Position numbers and translations under genes: made by a program
Notes under the pieces: model-generated
Databases searched by the model: none
Seen by the model: only the letters and a program-made list of their open reading frames with translations
Told to the model about the DNA's origin: nothing
Assembly: GCA_934702375.1 (NCBI GenBank)
Contig: CAKUYE010000016.1
Coordinates: 1 to 55,448 of the forward strand
Reading direction: 5' to 3'
DNA from: an uncultured Bacillota bacterium
Lineage (GTDB): Bacteria; Bacillota; Dehalobacteriia; UBA7702
DNA: 55,448 bases
Shown here: positions 31,710 to 39,278 of the stretch, piece by piece
How positions within the stretch are numbered: position 1 is the stretch's first letter
Layout of the letters: every line of letters starts with the position of its first letter

Positions 31710-33206
31710 ATGACAGAGCACATTTATATTGCCATTGATCTTAAGAGCTTTTATGCTTCGGTGGAATGCCGGGAACGAGGGTTGGACCCTTTGGACACCA
31801 ACCTTGTTGTTGCCGACGAGCGCCGCACGGACAAGACCATTTGTCTTGCGGTTACGCCCTCTCTGAAAAGTTACGGCATTTCCGGCCGGGGGCGTCTTTT
31901 TGAGGTGCGCCAGCGGGTAAAGGAAGTCAATGTCGCCCGGCGGCACAGCGCTCCCGGGAGGGAGCTGAAGGGGGCTTCCGTCTCTTTTTCGGAATTAGGG
32001 AAAAATCCTTCTCTGGCGGTGGATTTTATCATTGCGCCGCCGCGAATGGCCTACTACATGGAGTACAGCACCCGTATCTATTCAATCTATACAAAGTATG
32101 TAGCTCCGGAAGATATCGTGGTGTACTCCATTGACGAGGTCTTTATGGATGTGACCGCCTATTTGAAAACCTACGGTCTTTCCCCTCATGACCTTGCCAT
32201 GAGGATCATCCTTGATGTTTTGGAAACCACCGGTATTACCGCTACCGCCGGGATCGGCACGAACCTTTTTCTCAGCAAGGTTGCCATGGATATTGTGGCC
32301 AAGCATCTCCCTGCCGACGAAAACGGCGTGCGCATTGCAGAGCTGGACGAAATGAAGTTCCGCCGGGAGCTGTGGTCCCATCGGCCCATTACGGATTTCT
32401 GGCGGGTCGGCCCCGGCACCGCCAAAAGGCTGGAGGCGCACCGTATGTATACCATGGGAGATGTGGCCCTCTGCTCCGAGGAAAATGAGGATCTTCTTTA
32501 CCGCCTTTTCGGCAAAAATGCGGAGCTTCTTATTGACCATGCCTGGGGCTGGGAGCCTTGCACCATCGAAGCCATCAAGGCCTACAAGCCCGGTACCCAC
32601 AGTATCAGCGTTGGTCAGGTGTTGCAGTCCCCCTATCCCAACGACAAGGCCAAGCTGGTTTTGCGGGAAATGACCGACGGTCTGGTGCTGGATCTGGTGG
32701 ACAAGGGTCTTGTCACAGATCAGGTTGTTCTTACCGTGGGTTACGATATCGAAAATCTCCACGGCAAGGCCTATCGGGGCGTTGTGGAAACGGATCGCTA
32801 CGGCCGCAAAGTTCCCAAGCAGGCCCACGGCTCGGAAAATCTGGAGGACTATACTTCCTCAACTCGGAAAATCACCGCCGCCGCCATGGCCCTTTTTGAC
32901 CGCATCGTCGATAAGGAGCTTCTCGTTCGGCGTATGTATATCGTCGCCAACCATGCCGTGGTCGAAGCCGAAGCGCCAAAGAAAAACGGCGGCTACGTGC
33001 AGCCCAGTCTCTTTGCAGACCAGGCCGCCGAGGAAGCAAAGGAAAAGGCCGAAGCCGAAGCCTTGCAACGGGAGCGAAAGCTTCAAAAGGCCACCCTGGC
33101 CATTAAGAAAAAATACGGAAAAAACGCCATCCTCAAGGGGATGAATCTGGAAGAAGGCGCCACGGCAAAGGAGCGCAATAAGCAAATCGGCGGTCACAAA
33201 GCCTAA
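31710..33206 (+). CDS. Y-family DNA polymerase (UmuC-like)
   Basis: 498 residues from ATG 31710 (aaaggaggtg upstream). Catalytic motifs YIAIDLKSFYASVECRE and VVYSIDEVFMDVT (the SIDE pair) identify a Y-family lesion-bypass polymerase; the N-terminal fingers, thumb (GIGTNLFLSKVAMDI) and little-finger regions follow, with a long Lys/Glu-rich tail. It is longer than DinB and fits the clostridial UmuC-like type found next to YolD proteins, one of which follows. I see no LexA box. It stands between murA and ftsQ, an unusual place. Confidence 0.9.
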   Translation: MTEHIYIAIDLKSFYASVECRERGLDPLDTNLVVADERRTDKTICLAVTPSLKSYGISGRGRLFEVRQRVKEVNVARRHSAPGRELKGASVSFSELGKNPSLAVDFIIAPPRMAYYMEYSTRIYSIYTKYVAPEDIVVYSIDEVFMDVTAYLKTYGLSPHDLAMRIILDVLETTGITATAGIGTNLFLSKVAMDIVAKHLPADENGVRIAELDEMKFRRELWSHRPITDFWRVGPGTAKRLEAHRMYTMGDVALCSEENEDLLYRLFGKNAELLIDHAWGWEPCTIEAIKAYKPGTHSISVGQVLQSPYPNDKAKLVLREMTDGLVLDLVDKGLVTDQVVLTVGYDIENLHGKAYRGVVETDRYGRKVPKQAHGSENLEDYTSSTRKITAAAMALFDRIVDKELLVRRMYIVANHAVVEAEAPKKNGGYVQPSLFADQAAEEAKEKAEAEALQRERKLQKATLAIKKKYGKNAILKGMNLEEGATAKERNKQIGGHKA

Positions 33207-33210
33207 AAAG

Positions 33211-33294
33211 GATGCCATTCGCTGCTGGAACGATAAAAAGAGCCTGCCGGGACACCACCGCTACGAAAGCACCGATCTGGAAGCATTGGATTAA
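33211..33294 (+). other. Short open stretch of unclear status
   Basis: Between the polymerase and yolD genes a 27-codon frame reads RCWNDKKSLPGHHRY and ESTDLEALD before TAA. It has no start codon with a ribosome site. It looks like the tail of a lost gene or an unrecognised small one. No family is proposed. Confidence 0.25.
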
Positions 33295-33319
33295 ATATGG
33301 AAGAAGGGGAGTTGGGAAA

Positions 33320-33748
33320 ATGCGTTTTGATGATAAATACGATGATATTTTAGAGCTGCCTCACCATGTTTCCAAAACCCGGCCGCAAATGCCGATGTCC
33401 GATCGGGCGGCCCAGTTTGCCCCTTTTGCCGCCCTTACCGGCTACGAAGCGGCCATTCGGGAAACCGGGCGGCGCACCGAGGTAAAAATCGACCTTGGCG
33501 AGGATGCTTTGGCTGCGCTGAACCAAAGGTATCTTCACCTTGTGGAGGTTCTTCCTCAGCGGCCCCATATCTCCATTACTTATTTTTGCCCCGACGAACG
33601 AAAATCCGGCGGTGCCTATATTACGATTATCGGCATCGTGGCTAAGGCCGACACCGCAAAACGGCGGCTTACTTTGGAGGACGGCACCGAGATCCCTCTG
33701 GACGATATCCTTTCGCTGGAGGGAGAAGTTTTTGCTTCTTTGGAGTAG
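33320..33748 (+). CDS. YolD-like protein
   Basis: 142 residues from ATG 33320 (ggggag upstream); an upstream in-frame ATG at 33212 has no ribosome site. RFDDKYDDILELPHHVSKTRP, MSDRAAQFAPFAALTGYEAAI and the final EIPLDDILSLEGE are typical of YolD-like proteins. These accompany Y-family polymerases and are thought to assist or control them, in a UmuD-like manner. Same operon as the polymerase. Confidence 0.85.
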   Translation: MRFDDKYDDILELPHHVSKTRPQMPMSDRAAQFAPFAALTGYEAAIRETGRRTEVKIDLGEDALAALNQRYLHLVEVLPQRPHISITYFCPDERKSGGAYITIIGIVAKADTAKRRLTLEDGTEIPLDDILSLEGEVFASLE

Positions 33749-33760
33749 GGGTAAAGCAGA

Positions 33761-33786
33761 AAACGGTTAGGGTATTGCCGTTTTTC
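33761..33786 (+). terminator. Weak terminator after yolD-like gene
   Basis: AAACGG (33761-33766) pairs with CCGTTT (33778-33783), followed by T residues. It overlaps the next promoter's -35 box. Confidence 0.5.
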
Positions 33787-33842
33787 ACGAAAAAGTGTAT
33801 AATAATGTGATGAAAATCACATAATTCTATATAATAATGTGA
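33775..33842 (+). promoter_or_regulatory. Promoter and operator of third DUF4143 ATPase
   Basis: TTGCCG (33775-33780), 17 bp, TATAAT (33798-33803). Then ATGTGAT-gaaa-ATCACAT (33805-33822), and a repeat of TATAATAATGTGA at 33830-33842. The inverted repeat lies at the transcription start and could bind a repressor. Confidence 0.65.
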
Positions 33843-33855
33843 GAGGAGGGGTCTT

Positions 33856-35202
33856 ATGGAACGATTGATCTTGAAAAAGCTTTTGGCATGGAAAAATTCT
33901 CCTTTTCGAAAGCCTTTGATTTTAAAAGGTGTTCGTCAGGTTGGCAAGACTTGGCTGCTAAAGGAATTTGGCCGCCGTTATTATGAAAATACGGCATACT
34001 TTAACTTTGACGAAAACGAGGAATACAAAGAATTCTTTGAAACGTCAAAGGATGTTGACCGCATTTTGCAAAATCTCATGCTTGCTTCGGGAGAAAAAAT
34101 CCTGCCGGAAAAGACCCTGATCATTTTTGATGAAATACAGGATTGCCCCAAGGTCATCAATGCCATGAAATATTTTTGCGAAAATGCCCCGGCTTATCAC
34201 ATTGCCTGCGCCGGTTCGCTTTTGGGCATCGCTTTGGCAAAGCCTTCCTCTTTTCCGGTGGGAAAGGTGAATTTTATGCAGATCGACCCCATGACTTTTA
34301 CCGAGTTTTTGCTGGCCAACGGCGACGAACGCTTTGCGGAATATCTGGATGCCGTGGATGTGATTGAGCCGATTCCGGCGGCTTTTTTCAACCCTCTTTA
34401 CGAAAAACTTAAAATGTATTACGTTACCGGCGGCATGCCGGAGCCGGTGTCGATGTGGACCGGCTCTCGGGATGTTGCTGCTATGCAGGAAGCTCTGTCC
34501 GATATCATAGAAGCCTATGAACGGGATTTTGCCAAGCATCCCGATGTAAAGGAGTTTCCAAAAATTTCTATGCTGTGGAAATCGATTCCCTCCCAGTTGG
34601 CTCGGGAAAATAAAAAATTTCTTTACAAGGTCGTGAAGGAGGGCGCTCGGGCCAGAGAGTATGAGGATGCTCTGCAATGGCTGGTAGATGCCCGCCTTGT
34701 TTACAAGGTTTACCGCAGTACGGCACCGGGATTGCCGATGTCTGCCTACGATGATCTTTCTGCCTTTAAGCTTTATCTTGTTGATGTCGGTTTGCTGCGC
34801 CGTCTGGCTCATCTTGCCCCGACGGCCTTTGGCGAAGGGGATCGTCTTTTTACGGAATTCAAAGGCGCTTTGACCGAAAACTATGTGCTGCAAACGTTGG
34901 TGACCCAGTTTGAAGTGATGCCGCGGTATTGGAGTCGGAATAATCCTCCCTATGAGGTGGATTTTCTGATTCAGAGAGAAAACGAGGTTTACCCGGTGGA
35001 AGTAAAATCCGAAGCAAATATTGCCGGGAAAAGCTTGCGGAAATTCAAAGAGTATTTCCCCGATAAGGTAAAGCTCCGGGTGCGGTTTTCTCTGGATAAT
35101 CTGAAATTGGATGACGATGTTTTGAATATTCCTCTGTTTATGGCAGACCGAACCGATAAACTGATCGGCATGGCTCTGGAACAACGAAAAGGAAGGATAT
35201 AA
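33856..35202 (+). CDS. AAA_14/DUF4143 ATPase (EVKS-type)
   Basis: 448 residues from ATG 33856 (gagagg upstream). Walker A LKGVRQVGKTWLLKE (about residues 23-37), Walker B LIIFDEIQDCP, and the DUF4143 domain with YEVDFLIQ and YPVEVKSEAN. The acidic residues and lysine of the PD-(D/E)xK-like motif are kept, unlike the copies at 13276 and 45097. Its cellular role is unknown. It lies between yolD and ftsQ under its own promoter, so it is probably an insertion in the division cluster. Confidence 0.88.
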   Translation: MERLILKKLLAWKNSPFRKPLILKGVRQVGKTWLLKEFGRRYYENTAYFNFDENEEYKEFFETSKDVDRILQNLMLASGEKILPEKTLIIFDEIQDCPKVINAMKYFCENAPAYHIACAGSLLGIALAKPSSFPVGKVNFMQIDPMTFTEFLLANGDERFAEYLDAVDVIEPIPAAFFNPLYEKLKMYYVTGGMPEPVSMWTGSRDVAAMQEALSDIIEAYERDFAKHPDVKEFPKISMLWKSIPSQLARENKKFLYKVVKEGARAREYEDALQWLVDARLVYKVYRSTAPGLPMSAYDDLSAFKLYLVDVGLLRRLAHLAPTAFGEGDRLFTEFKGALTENYVLQTLVTQFEVMPRYWSRNNPPYEVDFLIQRENEVYPVEVKSEANIAGKSLRKFKEYFPDKVKLRVRFSLDNLKLDDDVLNIPLFMADRTDKLIGMALEQRKGRI

Positions 35203-35259
35203 ATTTCTTGTCAATCTCCGTCGCGGAGTGTTGTTACAGCTCTTTTTTTGAAAATTTGC

Positions 35260-35288
35260 TTTACTTGCTTCTTTAAAACCGCTATAAT
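35260..35288 (+). promoter_or_regulatory. Promoter of ftsQ
   Basis: TTTACT (35260-35265), 17-bp spacer, TATAAT (35283-35288). Confidence 0.55.
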
Positions 35289-35317
35289 AAAGAAAGTCAT
35301 GATTGGAGTGTGAGAAT

Positions 35318-36238
35318 ATGGCCGGAACCGAGAGAAGAAACCGAAATGGAAGATCGTCAACGCTGCGACAGGAAAGCAACGAACGCCGCCGGAAACGGGA
35401 GGAAAGTCCTTCCCTCATCGGCTTTTTTCTGCGCATTGCCATCATGTTTCTGGTGTTTTTCGTGGCCTATTTGGGGATCTCCCACAGCACCTTTAAGGTG
35501 GAAACCTTTGATATTCAGGGCAACCGCCTGATCTCCGATGAGGATATCATTTCCCTTTCCGGAATCAGTATCGGTGATACCCTTTTCCAGAGTGACGTGG
35601 ATGCCGCCGCCAAGCAAATCGCCATGCACGTGATGATTGATGATGTGGATGTTCGGGTGCGGCCTTTTCATAAGATCCTGATTGAGGTAACGGAAAAAAA
35701 TGCCGTGGCTCTTTTTGTGGATGACGAACGGTATTTCTATGTGGATGAAAAAGGGGTTGTTGTGGCGGAAACCGATACCCCGGATAAAAATTTACCGGTG
35801 CTCAGCGGCTTTGAAGCGCCTTCCTTTGTCTCCATCGGTCTGGAAATGAACGATCCGCTGCTGATGACGGATTTGGAAATCGTAGCGGCCATGGGGGATC
35901 TTTTTAAAGATTACCAAACCGAGGTTTGCGCCGTTTCCGAAAGCGAAAATAATCTGATCATCAATAATGTTTCCGTCCACCTTGGCAGTACCAGCCGGTT
36001 GGAAGAAAAAATGGTGACATTGGATAAGATTCTGCACACGATGTCGGTACAGAAGCTGGAAAGTCTGGATTACATTGATGTGAGCATTCCCGATGAGCCG
36101 GTGACGATGGAAAAACCCCTGGCCGGAACGGAGGATGCCGCCGCAGCAGAGGGTAATGCCGATGACACTGCCGGTACCCAGACAAAATCCAAAACAAAAA
36201 CCAACACCAATCAACGGGATACCAGCGAGGCTGAATAA
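35318..36238 (+). CDS. ftsQ: Cell division protein FtsQ/DivIB
   Basis: 306 residues from ATG 35318; an upstream TTG at 35303 would put the ggagtgtgag ribosome site inside the gene. A basic cytoplasmic start (RRNRNGRSSTLRQ), one membrane segment (FFLRIAIMFLVFFVAYLGI), a POTRA domain (FKVETFDIQGNRLISDEDII) and the FtsQ/DivIB beta domain, then an acidic and Lys/Thr-rich tail. It recruits FtsL and DivIC at the septum. Normally it follows murA or murB directly; here about 4 kb intervene. Confidence 0.9.
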   Translation: MAGTERRNRNGRSSTLRQESNERRRKREESPSLIGFFLRIAIMFLVFFVAYLGISHSTFKVETFDIQGNRLISDEDIISLSGISIGDTLFQSDVDAAAKQIAMHVMIDDVDVRVRPFHKILIEVTEKNAVALFVDDERYFYVDEKGVVVAETDTPDKNLPVLSGFEAPSFVSIGLEMNDPLLMTDLEIVAAMGDLFKDYQTEVCAVSESENNLIINNVSVHLGSTSRLEEKMVTLDKILHTMSVQKLESLDYIDVSIPDEPVTMEKPLAGTEDAAAAEGNADDTAGTQTKSKTKTNTNQRDTSEAE

Positions 36239-36374
36239 AAAAACACAAAAAATTTGGAATAATCGGCAGGTTTTAAGGTTTTTGTGTAGAATAGAGAATA
36301 AGGAAGCTTATAATATTTAAGACTAAATATATCTTATTATATAATCCGCAGTATAGAAAATGGAGGAAATTTGC

Positions 36375-37442
36375 ATGGCACTGGAATTTGAAGATATGGA
36401 ATATGATCAATTTGCGAAAATCAGAGTAGTGGGCGTAGGCGGCGGCGGTAACAATGCCATTGACCACATGATCAATAATAAAGTAAGCGGCGTAGATTTT
36501 GTTGCCGTAAATACCGACTTACAGGTTTTGAAAAAATCTCAGGCTACGGAACGGCTCCAGATCGGCACCAAGCTCACCAAGGGCTTAGGCTCCGGCGGCA
36601 ACCCCGAAATGGGCCGCAAATCCGCAGAAGAAAGCCGTGAAGATCTCAAAGAAATCCTCTCCGGCTCCGATATGGTTTTTGTTACTGCCGGTATGGGCGG
36701 CGGTACCGGTACCGGTGCAGCTCCCATCGTGGCTAATGTGGCAAAAGAGCTTGGCGCACTTACCGTTGGCGTTGTGACCCGTCCCTTTGGCTTTGAAGGC
36801 CGCCGCCGTGCACAGCAGGCGGAATACGGCATCACCGAGCTGAAAGAACAGGTCGATGCTTTGATCACCATCCCCAACGATAAGCTTTTGCAGATCGTGG
36901 ACAACCGCACTCCCATGACCGATGCTTTTGCCATCGTTAACGATGTGCTCCATCAAGGGATTCAGAGTATCACCGATCTCATCAGCACTCCGGCTTTGAT
37001 TAACCTGGACTTTAACGATGTAAAATCCGTTATGAAGGATGCCGGCTCCGCTTTGATGGGGATCGGCGTTGCCAAAGGGGAAAACCGTGCCGTGGATGCC
37101 GCTACCGCTGCGATCTCCAGCCCCTTGCTGGAATCCTCCATTGACGGCGCTCAGGGCGTAATCCTCAACATCACCGGCTGCAACAACCTCAGCCTCTTTG
37201 AAGTAAACGAAGCGGCGAAGATTGTAGAAGCCGCTGCCGATAAGGAAGCCAACATCATCTTCGGTGCTGCCATTGATCCTGCTCTCGAAGATGAAGTCCG
37301 CGTTATCGTCATCGCCACCGGTTTTGACGGCGATAAAAAGGTGAAGGAAGAACCGAAAAAGAAGGAACCCGAAACCTCCTCCTTCGGCAGCTTTGATGTG
37401 GATGATCTCGATATCCCCGCTTTCCTGCGCAGAAGAGACTAA
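36375..37442 (+). CDS. ftsZ: Tubulin-like division GTPase FtsZ
   Basis: 355 residues from ATG 36375, preceded by ggagga; ATG 36360 lies upstream of that site. VVGVGGGGNNAIDHM, the tubulin signature GMGGGTGTGAAP (about residues 102-113) and the T7 loop NLDFNDVKSVM define FtsZ. The C-terminal peptide DVDDLDIPAFLRRRD is the usual contact for partners such as SepF. FtsZ polymerises into the division ring. No ftsA lies between ftsQ and ftsZ. Confidence 0.97.
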   Translation: MALEFEDMEYDQFAKIRVVGVGGGGNNAIDHMINNKVSGVDFVAVNTDLQVLKKSQATERLQIGTKLTKGLGSGGNPEMGRKSAEESREDLKEILSGSDMVFVTAGMGGGTGTGAAPIVANVAKELGALTVGVVTRPFGFEGRRRAQQAEYGITELKEQVDALITIPNDKLLQIVDNRTPMTDAFAIVNDVLHQGIQSITDLISTPALINLDFNDVKSVMKDAGSALMGIGVAKGENRAVDAATAAISSPLLESSIDGAQGVILNITGCNNLSLFEVNEAAKIVEAAADKEANIIFGAAIDPALEDEVRVIVIATGFDGDKKVKEEPKKKEPETSSFGSFDVDDLDIPAFLRRRD

Positions 37443-37460
37443 GGTATTACAAAAAGAAAC

Positions 37461-37494
37461 AGAGACTGCGGTACAATGTACGGCAGTCTCTTTG
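37461..37494 (+). terminator. Probable terminator after ftsZ
   Basis: AGAGACTGC (37461-37469) pairs with GCAGTCTCT (37483-37491), with GTAC/GTAC inside; only three T residues follow. Confidence 0.55.
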
Positions 37495-37532
37495 CAATAA
37501 GAAGCGAATTTTTTAAAGGAAGTGGTGTTTGT

Positions 37533-37868
37533 ATGTGGAAGTACGATCCTGTTTCCGGCTTGCCGGAGGATCGCAGCTATCTGGAGTGCGGCCTGCCGCC
37601 GCTGCTTCGGGAGTCGGTGGATGCCATGATCGCCGCCTGGGAAAAGCTGGATCGGGGAGAAGTCTATCTTCATTGGGATTGTGACTTTTGCAACCTTCAG
37701 GCCGATATCAACTGTGCCGAGGTGGATCAGGTGATCAGCTCGGAGCAGGCTCAATACCTGCGGGAAAAGTACCTGCGGATCATTGGCGTTGAGCTGTTGA
37801 CATGGGGTTTGAAAGTGTGCTATAATGTCAGTAGAAAAAATAAGGCAGTGTATGGCTGCTTGTCGTGA
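37533..37868 (+). CDS. Hypothetical protein whose end runs into the toxin array
   Basis: 111 residues from ATG 37533 (aaaggaagtgg upstream). The first ~88 residues are acidic and look genuine (YLECGLPPLLRESVDAMIAAW, HWDCDFCNLQADINC). From about codon 89 (TTGACA at 37797) the frame is read through the first type I toxin unit, so the present C-terminus is not ancestral. I do not recognise a family. The array may have replaced the original 3' end. Confidence 0.5.
   Translation: MWKYDPVSGLPEDRSYLECGLPPLLRESVDAMIAAWEKLDRGEVYLHWDCDFCNLQADINCAEVDQVISSEQAQYLREKYLRIIGVELLTWGLKVCYNVSRKNKAVYGCLS
37797..37826 (+). promoter_or_regulatory. Antisense RNA promoter, unit 1
   Basis: TTGACA, 18-bp spacer, TATAAT (37821-37826). 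It faces the toxin gene of the same unit. Confidence 0.85.
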
Positions 37869-37935
37869 AGTACAGTTTTTTCATTTTCAGAAATAGCCGT
37901 AGCTCCGTTGCGGGGAGAGACGGCTAATTTGTTTT
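37833..37935 (+). ncRNA. Predicted antitoxin RNA, unit 1
   Basis: About 100 nt from the consensus promoter to the hairpin AGCCGT/ACGGCT (37895-37925) and a T-rich flank. It is complementary to the 3' part of the toxin mRNA. Its 5' region holds tatggctgcttg, also present in the toxin mRNA leader. Ends are approximate. Confidence 0.6.
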
Positions 37936-37953
37936 ATCTATTAGGATAAAAAT

Positions 37954-38031
37954 TTATCTGTCGTCCCTGGCTAACAGCAGGAGCGCCAGACAAATGCTGA
38001 TTGCGAGAATCAGAATCGTGAGATCACTCAT
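37954..38031 (-). CDS. Type I toxin peptide, unit 1
   Basis: 25 residues from ATG 38031, ribosome site gggggtgat. MSDLTILILAISIC begins a single membrane helix, followed by a charged end LLARDDR. This is the form of type I toxins that depolarise or damage the membrane when overproduced. The hairpin GATCC-T6-GGATC touches the ribosome site. The promoter (38149-38121) is on the same strand. It is missed by gene callers because of its length. Toxic action is inferred. Confidence 0.75.
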   Translation of the reverse strand: MSDLTILILAISICLALLLLARDDR

Positions 38032-38120
38032 GCTATCACCCCCGATCCAAAAAAGGATCAAGCAGCCATATAAACTTGCCCCGTTGAGCTTGGCAAAATA
38101 TGACAGGCTTCAACAAATAT

Positions 38121-38149
38121 AGGATAGCATAACGATGCTGTTGTGTCAA
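38121..38149 (-). promoter_or_regulatory. Toxin mRNA promoter, unit 1
   Basis: Minus-strand TTGACA (38149-38144), 17 bp, TATCCT (38126-38121). Confidence 0.85.
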
Positions 38150-38151
38150 TG

Positions 38152-38174
38152 AAAAAAGGAAGCCAGTGGCTTCC
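38152..38174 (-). terminator. Terminator of unit 2 toxin mRNA
   Basis: Read leftwards: GGAAGCC-act-GGCTTCC, then TTTTTT (38157-38152). It separates units 1 and 2. Confidence 0.85.
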
Positions 38175-38181
38175 GGTGTTG

Positions 38182-38210
38182 TTGACATGGGTGTTTGGGT
38201 GTGCTATAAT
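38182..38210 (+). promoter_or_regulatory. Antisense RNA promoter, unit 2
   Basis: TTGACA (38182-38187), 17 bp, TATAAT (38205-38210). Confidence 0.85.
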
Positions 38211-38216
38211 GTTTGT

Positions 38217-38312
38217 AGAAAAATAGGGTAGCAAATGGCTGCTCGAACAGTTTCACAGTTTTTTCATTTTCAGAAAGCGCCGTTTCACTGTAGGAGGGGA
38301 AACAGCGCTTTT
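38217..38312 (+). ncRNA. Predicted antitoxin RNA, unit 2
   Basis: Ends at the hairpin AGCGCcGTTTC/GAAACaGCGCT followed by ttttatg. This terminator hairpin differs in sequence from the other units but is at the same place. The 5' part holds aaatggctgctc. Confidence 0.6.
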
Positions 38313-38315
38313 ATG

Positions 38316-38390
38316 TTATCTCTTCTTTGATAACAATAAAAGTGACATGTATATGCAGATTGCAAGAACCAAAATGGTTAAATCAGCCAT
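38316..38390 (-). CDS. Type I toxin peptide, unit 2
   Basis: 24 residues from ATG 38390 (gggggtgatgg upstream): MADLTILVLAICIY, then a hydrophobic stretch and the basic end LSKKR. It has diverged from the three other copies, yet keeps length, topology and ADLTIL. A leader hairpin CTATTCC/GGAATAG abuts the ribosome site, replacing GATCC/GGATC of the other units. Confidence 0.75.
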   Translation of the reverse strand: MADLTILVLAICIYMSLLLLSKKR

Positions 38391-38473
38391 ACCATCACCC
38401 CCTATTCCTTAAGAGGAATAGAGCAGCCATTTACCTATCCTTGTTGAAATTAAGATCATATTTCAACAAATAT

Positions 38474-38502
38474 AGGATAGCATAACGATGCTGTTGTGTC
38501 AA
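38474..38502 (-). promoter_or_regulatory. Toxin mRNA promoter, unit 2
   Basis: Minus-strand TTGACA (38502-38497), 17 bp, TATCCT (38479-38474). Confidence 0.85.
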
Positions 38503-38504
38503 TG

Positions 38505-38527
38505 AAAAAAGGAAGCCAGAGGCTTCC
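38505..38527 (-). terminator. Terminator of unit 3 toxin mRNA
   Basis: Read leftwards: GGAAGCC-tct-GGCTTCC, then TTTTTT (38510-38505). Confidence 0.85.
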
Positions 38528-38534
38528 GGTGCTG

Positions 38535-38563
38535 TTGACATGGGTGTTTGGGTGTGCTATAAT
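38535..38563 (+). promoter_or_regulatory. Antisense RNA promoter, unit 3
   Basis: TTGACA (38535-38540), 17 bp, TATAAT (38558-38563). Confidence 0.85.
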
Positions 38564-38569
38564 GTGTGT

Positions 38570-38674
38570 AGAAAAAATAAGGCAGTATATGGCTGCTTGT
38601 CTAGGATTTACAGTTTTTTCATTTTCAGAAATAGCCGTAACTCCGTGTCGGGGAGAGACGGCTAATTTATTTTA
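38570..38674 (+). ncRNA. Predicted antitoxin RNA, unit 3
   Basis: Promoter to hairpin AGCCGT/ACGGCT (38633-38663). Nearly identical to unit 4. Confidence 0.6.
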
Positions 38675-38690
38675 TCTATTAGGATAAAAT

Positions 38691-38768
38691 TTATCTGTCG
38701 TCCCTGGCTAACAGCAGGAGCGCCAGACAAATACTGATTGCGAGAATCAGAATCGTGAGATCACTCAT
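38691..38768 (-). CDS. Type I toxin peptide, unit 3
   Basis: 25 residues from ATG 38768; the peptide is identical to units 1 and 4. Same gggggtgat ribosome site, same GATCC hairpin in the leader. Confidence 0.75.
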   Translation of the reverse strand: MSDLTILILAISICLALLLLARDDR

Positions 38769-38857
38769 GCTATCACCCCCGATCCAAAAAAGGATCAAGC
38801 AGCCATATAAACTTGCCCCGTTGAGCTTGGCAAAATATGACAGGCTTCAACAAATAT

Positions 38858-38886
38858 AGGATAGCATAACGATGCTGTTGTGTCAA
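38858..38886 (-). promoter_or_regulatory. Toxin mRNA promoter, unit 3
   Basis: Minus-strand TTGACA (38886-38881), 17 bp, TATCCT (38863-38858). Confidence 0.85.
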
Positions 38887-38888
38887 TG

Positions 38889-38911
38889 AAAAAAGGAAGC
38901 CAGAGGCTTCC
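38889..38911 (-). terminator. Terminator of unit 4 toxin mRNA
   Basis: Read leftwards: GGAAGCC-tct-GGCTTCC, then TTTTTT. Confidence 0.85.
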
Positions 38912-38918
38912 GGTGCTG

Positions 38919-38947
38919 TTGACATGGGTGTTTGGGTGTGCTATAAT
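38919..38947 (+). promoter_or_regulatory. Antisense RNA promoter, unit 4
   Basis: TTGACA (38919-38924), 17 bp, TATAAT (38942-38947); exactly 384 bp after the unit 3 promoter. Confidence 0.85.
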
Positions 38948-38953
38948 GTGTGT

Positions 38954-39058
38954 AGAAAAAATAAGGCAGTATATGGCTGCTTGTCTAGGATTTACAGTTT
39001 TTTCATTTTCAGAAATAGCCGTAACTCCGTGTCGGGGAGAGACGGCTAATTTATTTTA
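38954..39058 (+). ncRNA. Predicted antitoxin RNA, unit 4
   Basis: Same layout and near-identical sequence as unit 3. Confidence 0.6.
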
Positions 39059-39074
39059 TCTATTAGGATAAAAT

Positions 39075-39152
39075 TTATCTGTCGTCCCTGGCTAACAGCA
39101 GGAGCGCCAGACAAATACTGATTGCGAGAATCAGAATCGTGAGATCACTCAT
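39075..39152 (-). CDS. Type I toxin peptide, unit 4
   Basis: 25 residues from ATG 39152, identical peptide to units 1 and 3. Its upstream DNA differs slightly past 39241 (caggata; the promoter spacer is changed), marking the end of the array. Confidence 0.75.
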   Translation of the reverse strand: MSDLTILILAISICLALLLLARDDR

Positions 39153-39241
39153 GCTATCACCCCCGATCCAAAAAAGGATCAAGCAGCCATATAAACTTGC
39201 CCCGTTGAGCTTGGCAAAATATGACAGGCTTCAACAAATAC

Positions 39242-39270
39242 AGGATAGCATAACCCCGTTGTTATGTCAA
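39242..39270 (-). promoter_or_regulatory. Toxin mRNA promoter, unit 4
   Basis: Minus-strand TTGACA (39270-39265), 17 bp, TATCCT (39247-39242). Confidence 0.8.
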
Positions 39271-39278
39271 CCAAAAAC

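Noticed and set aside
38496..39071. Two identical 63-residue plus-strand frames in the toxin array
   Set aside because: They run across promoters and terminators of the type I units and have no ribosome site.
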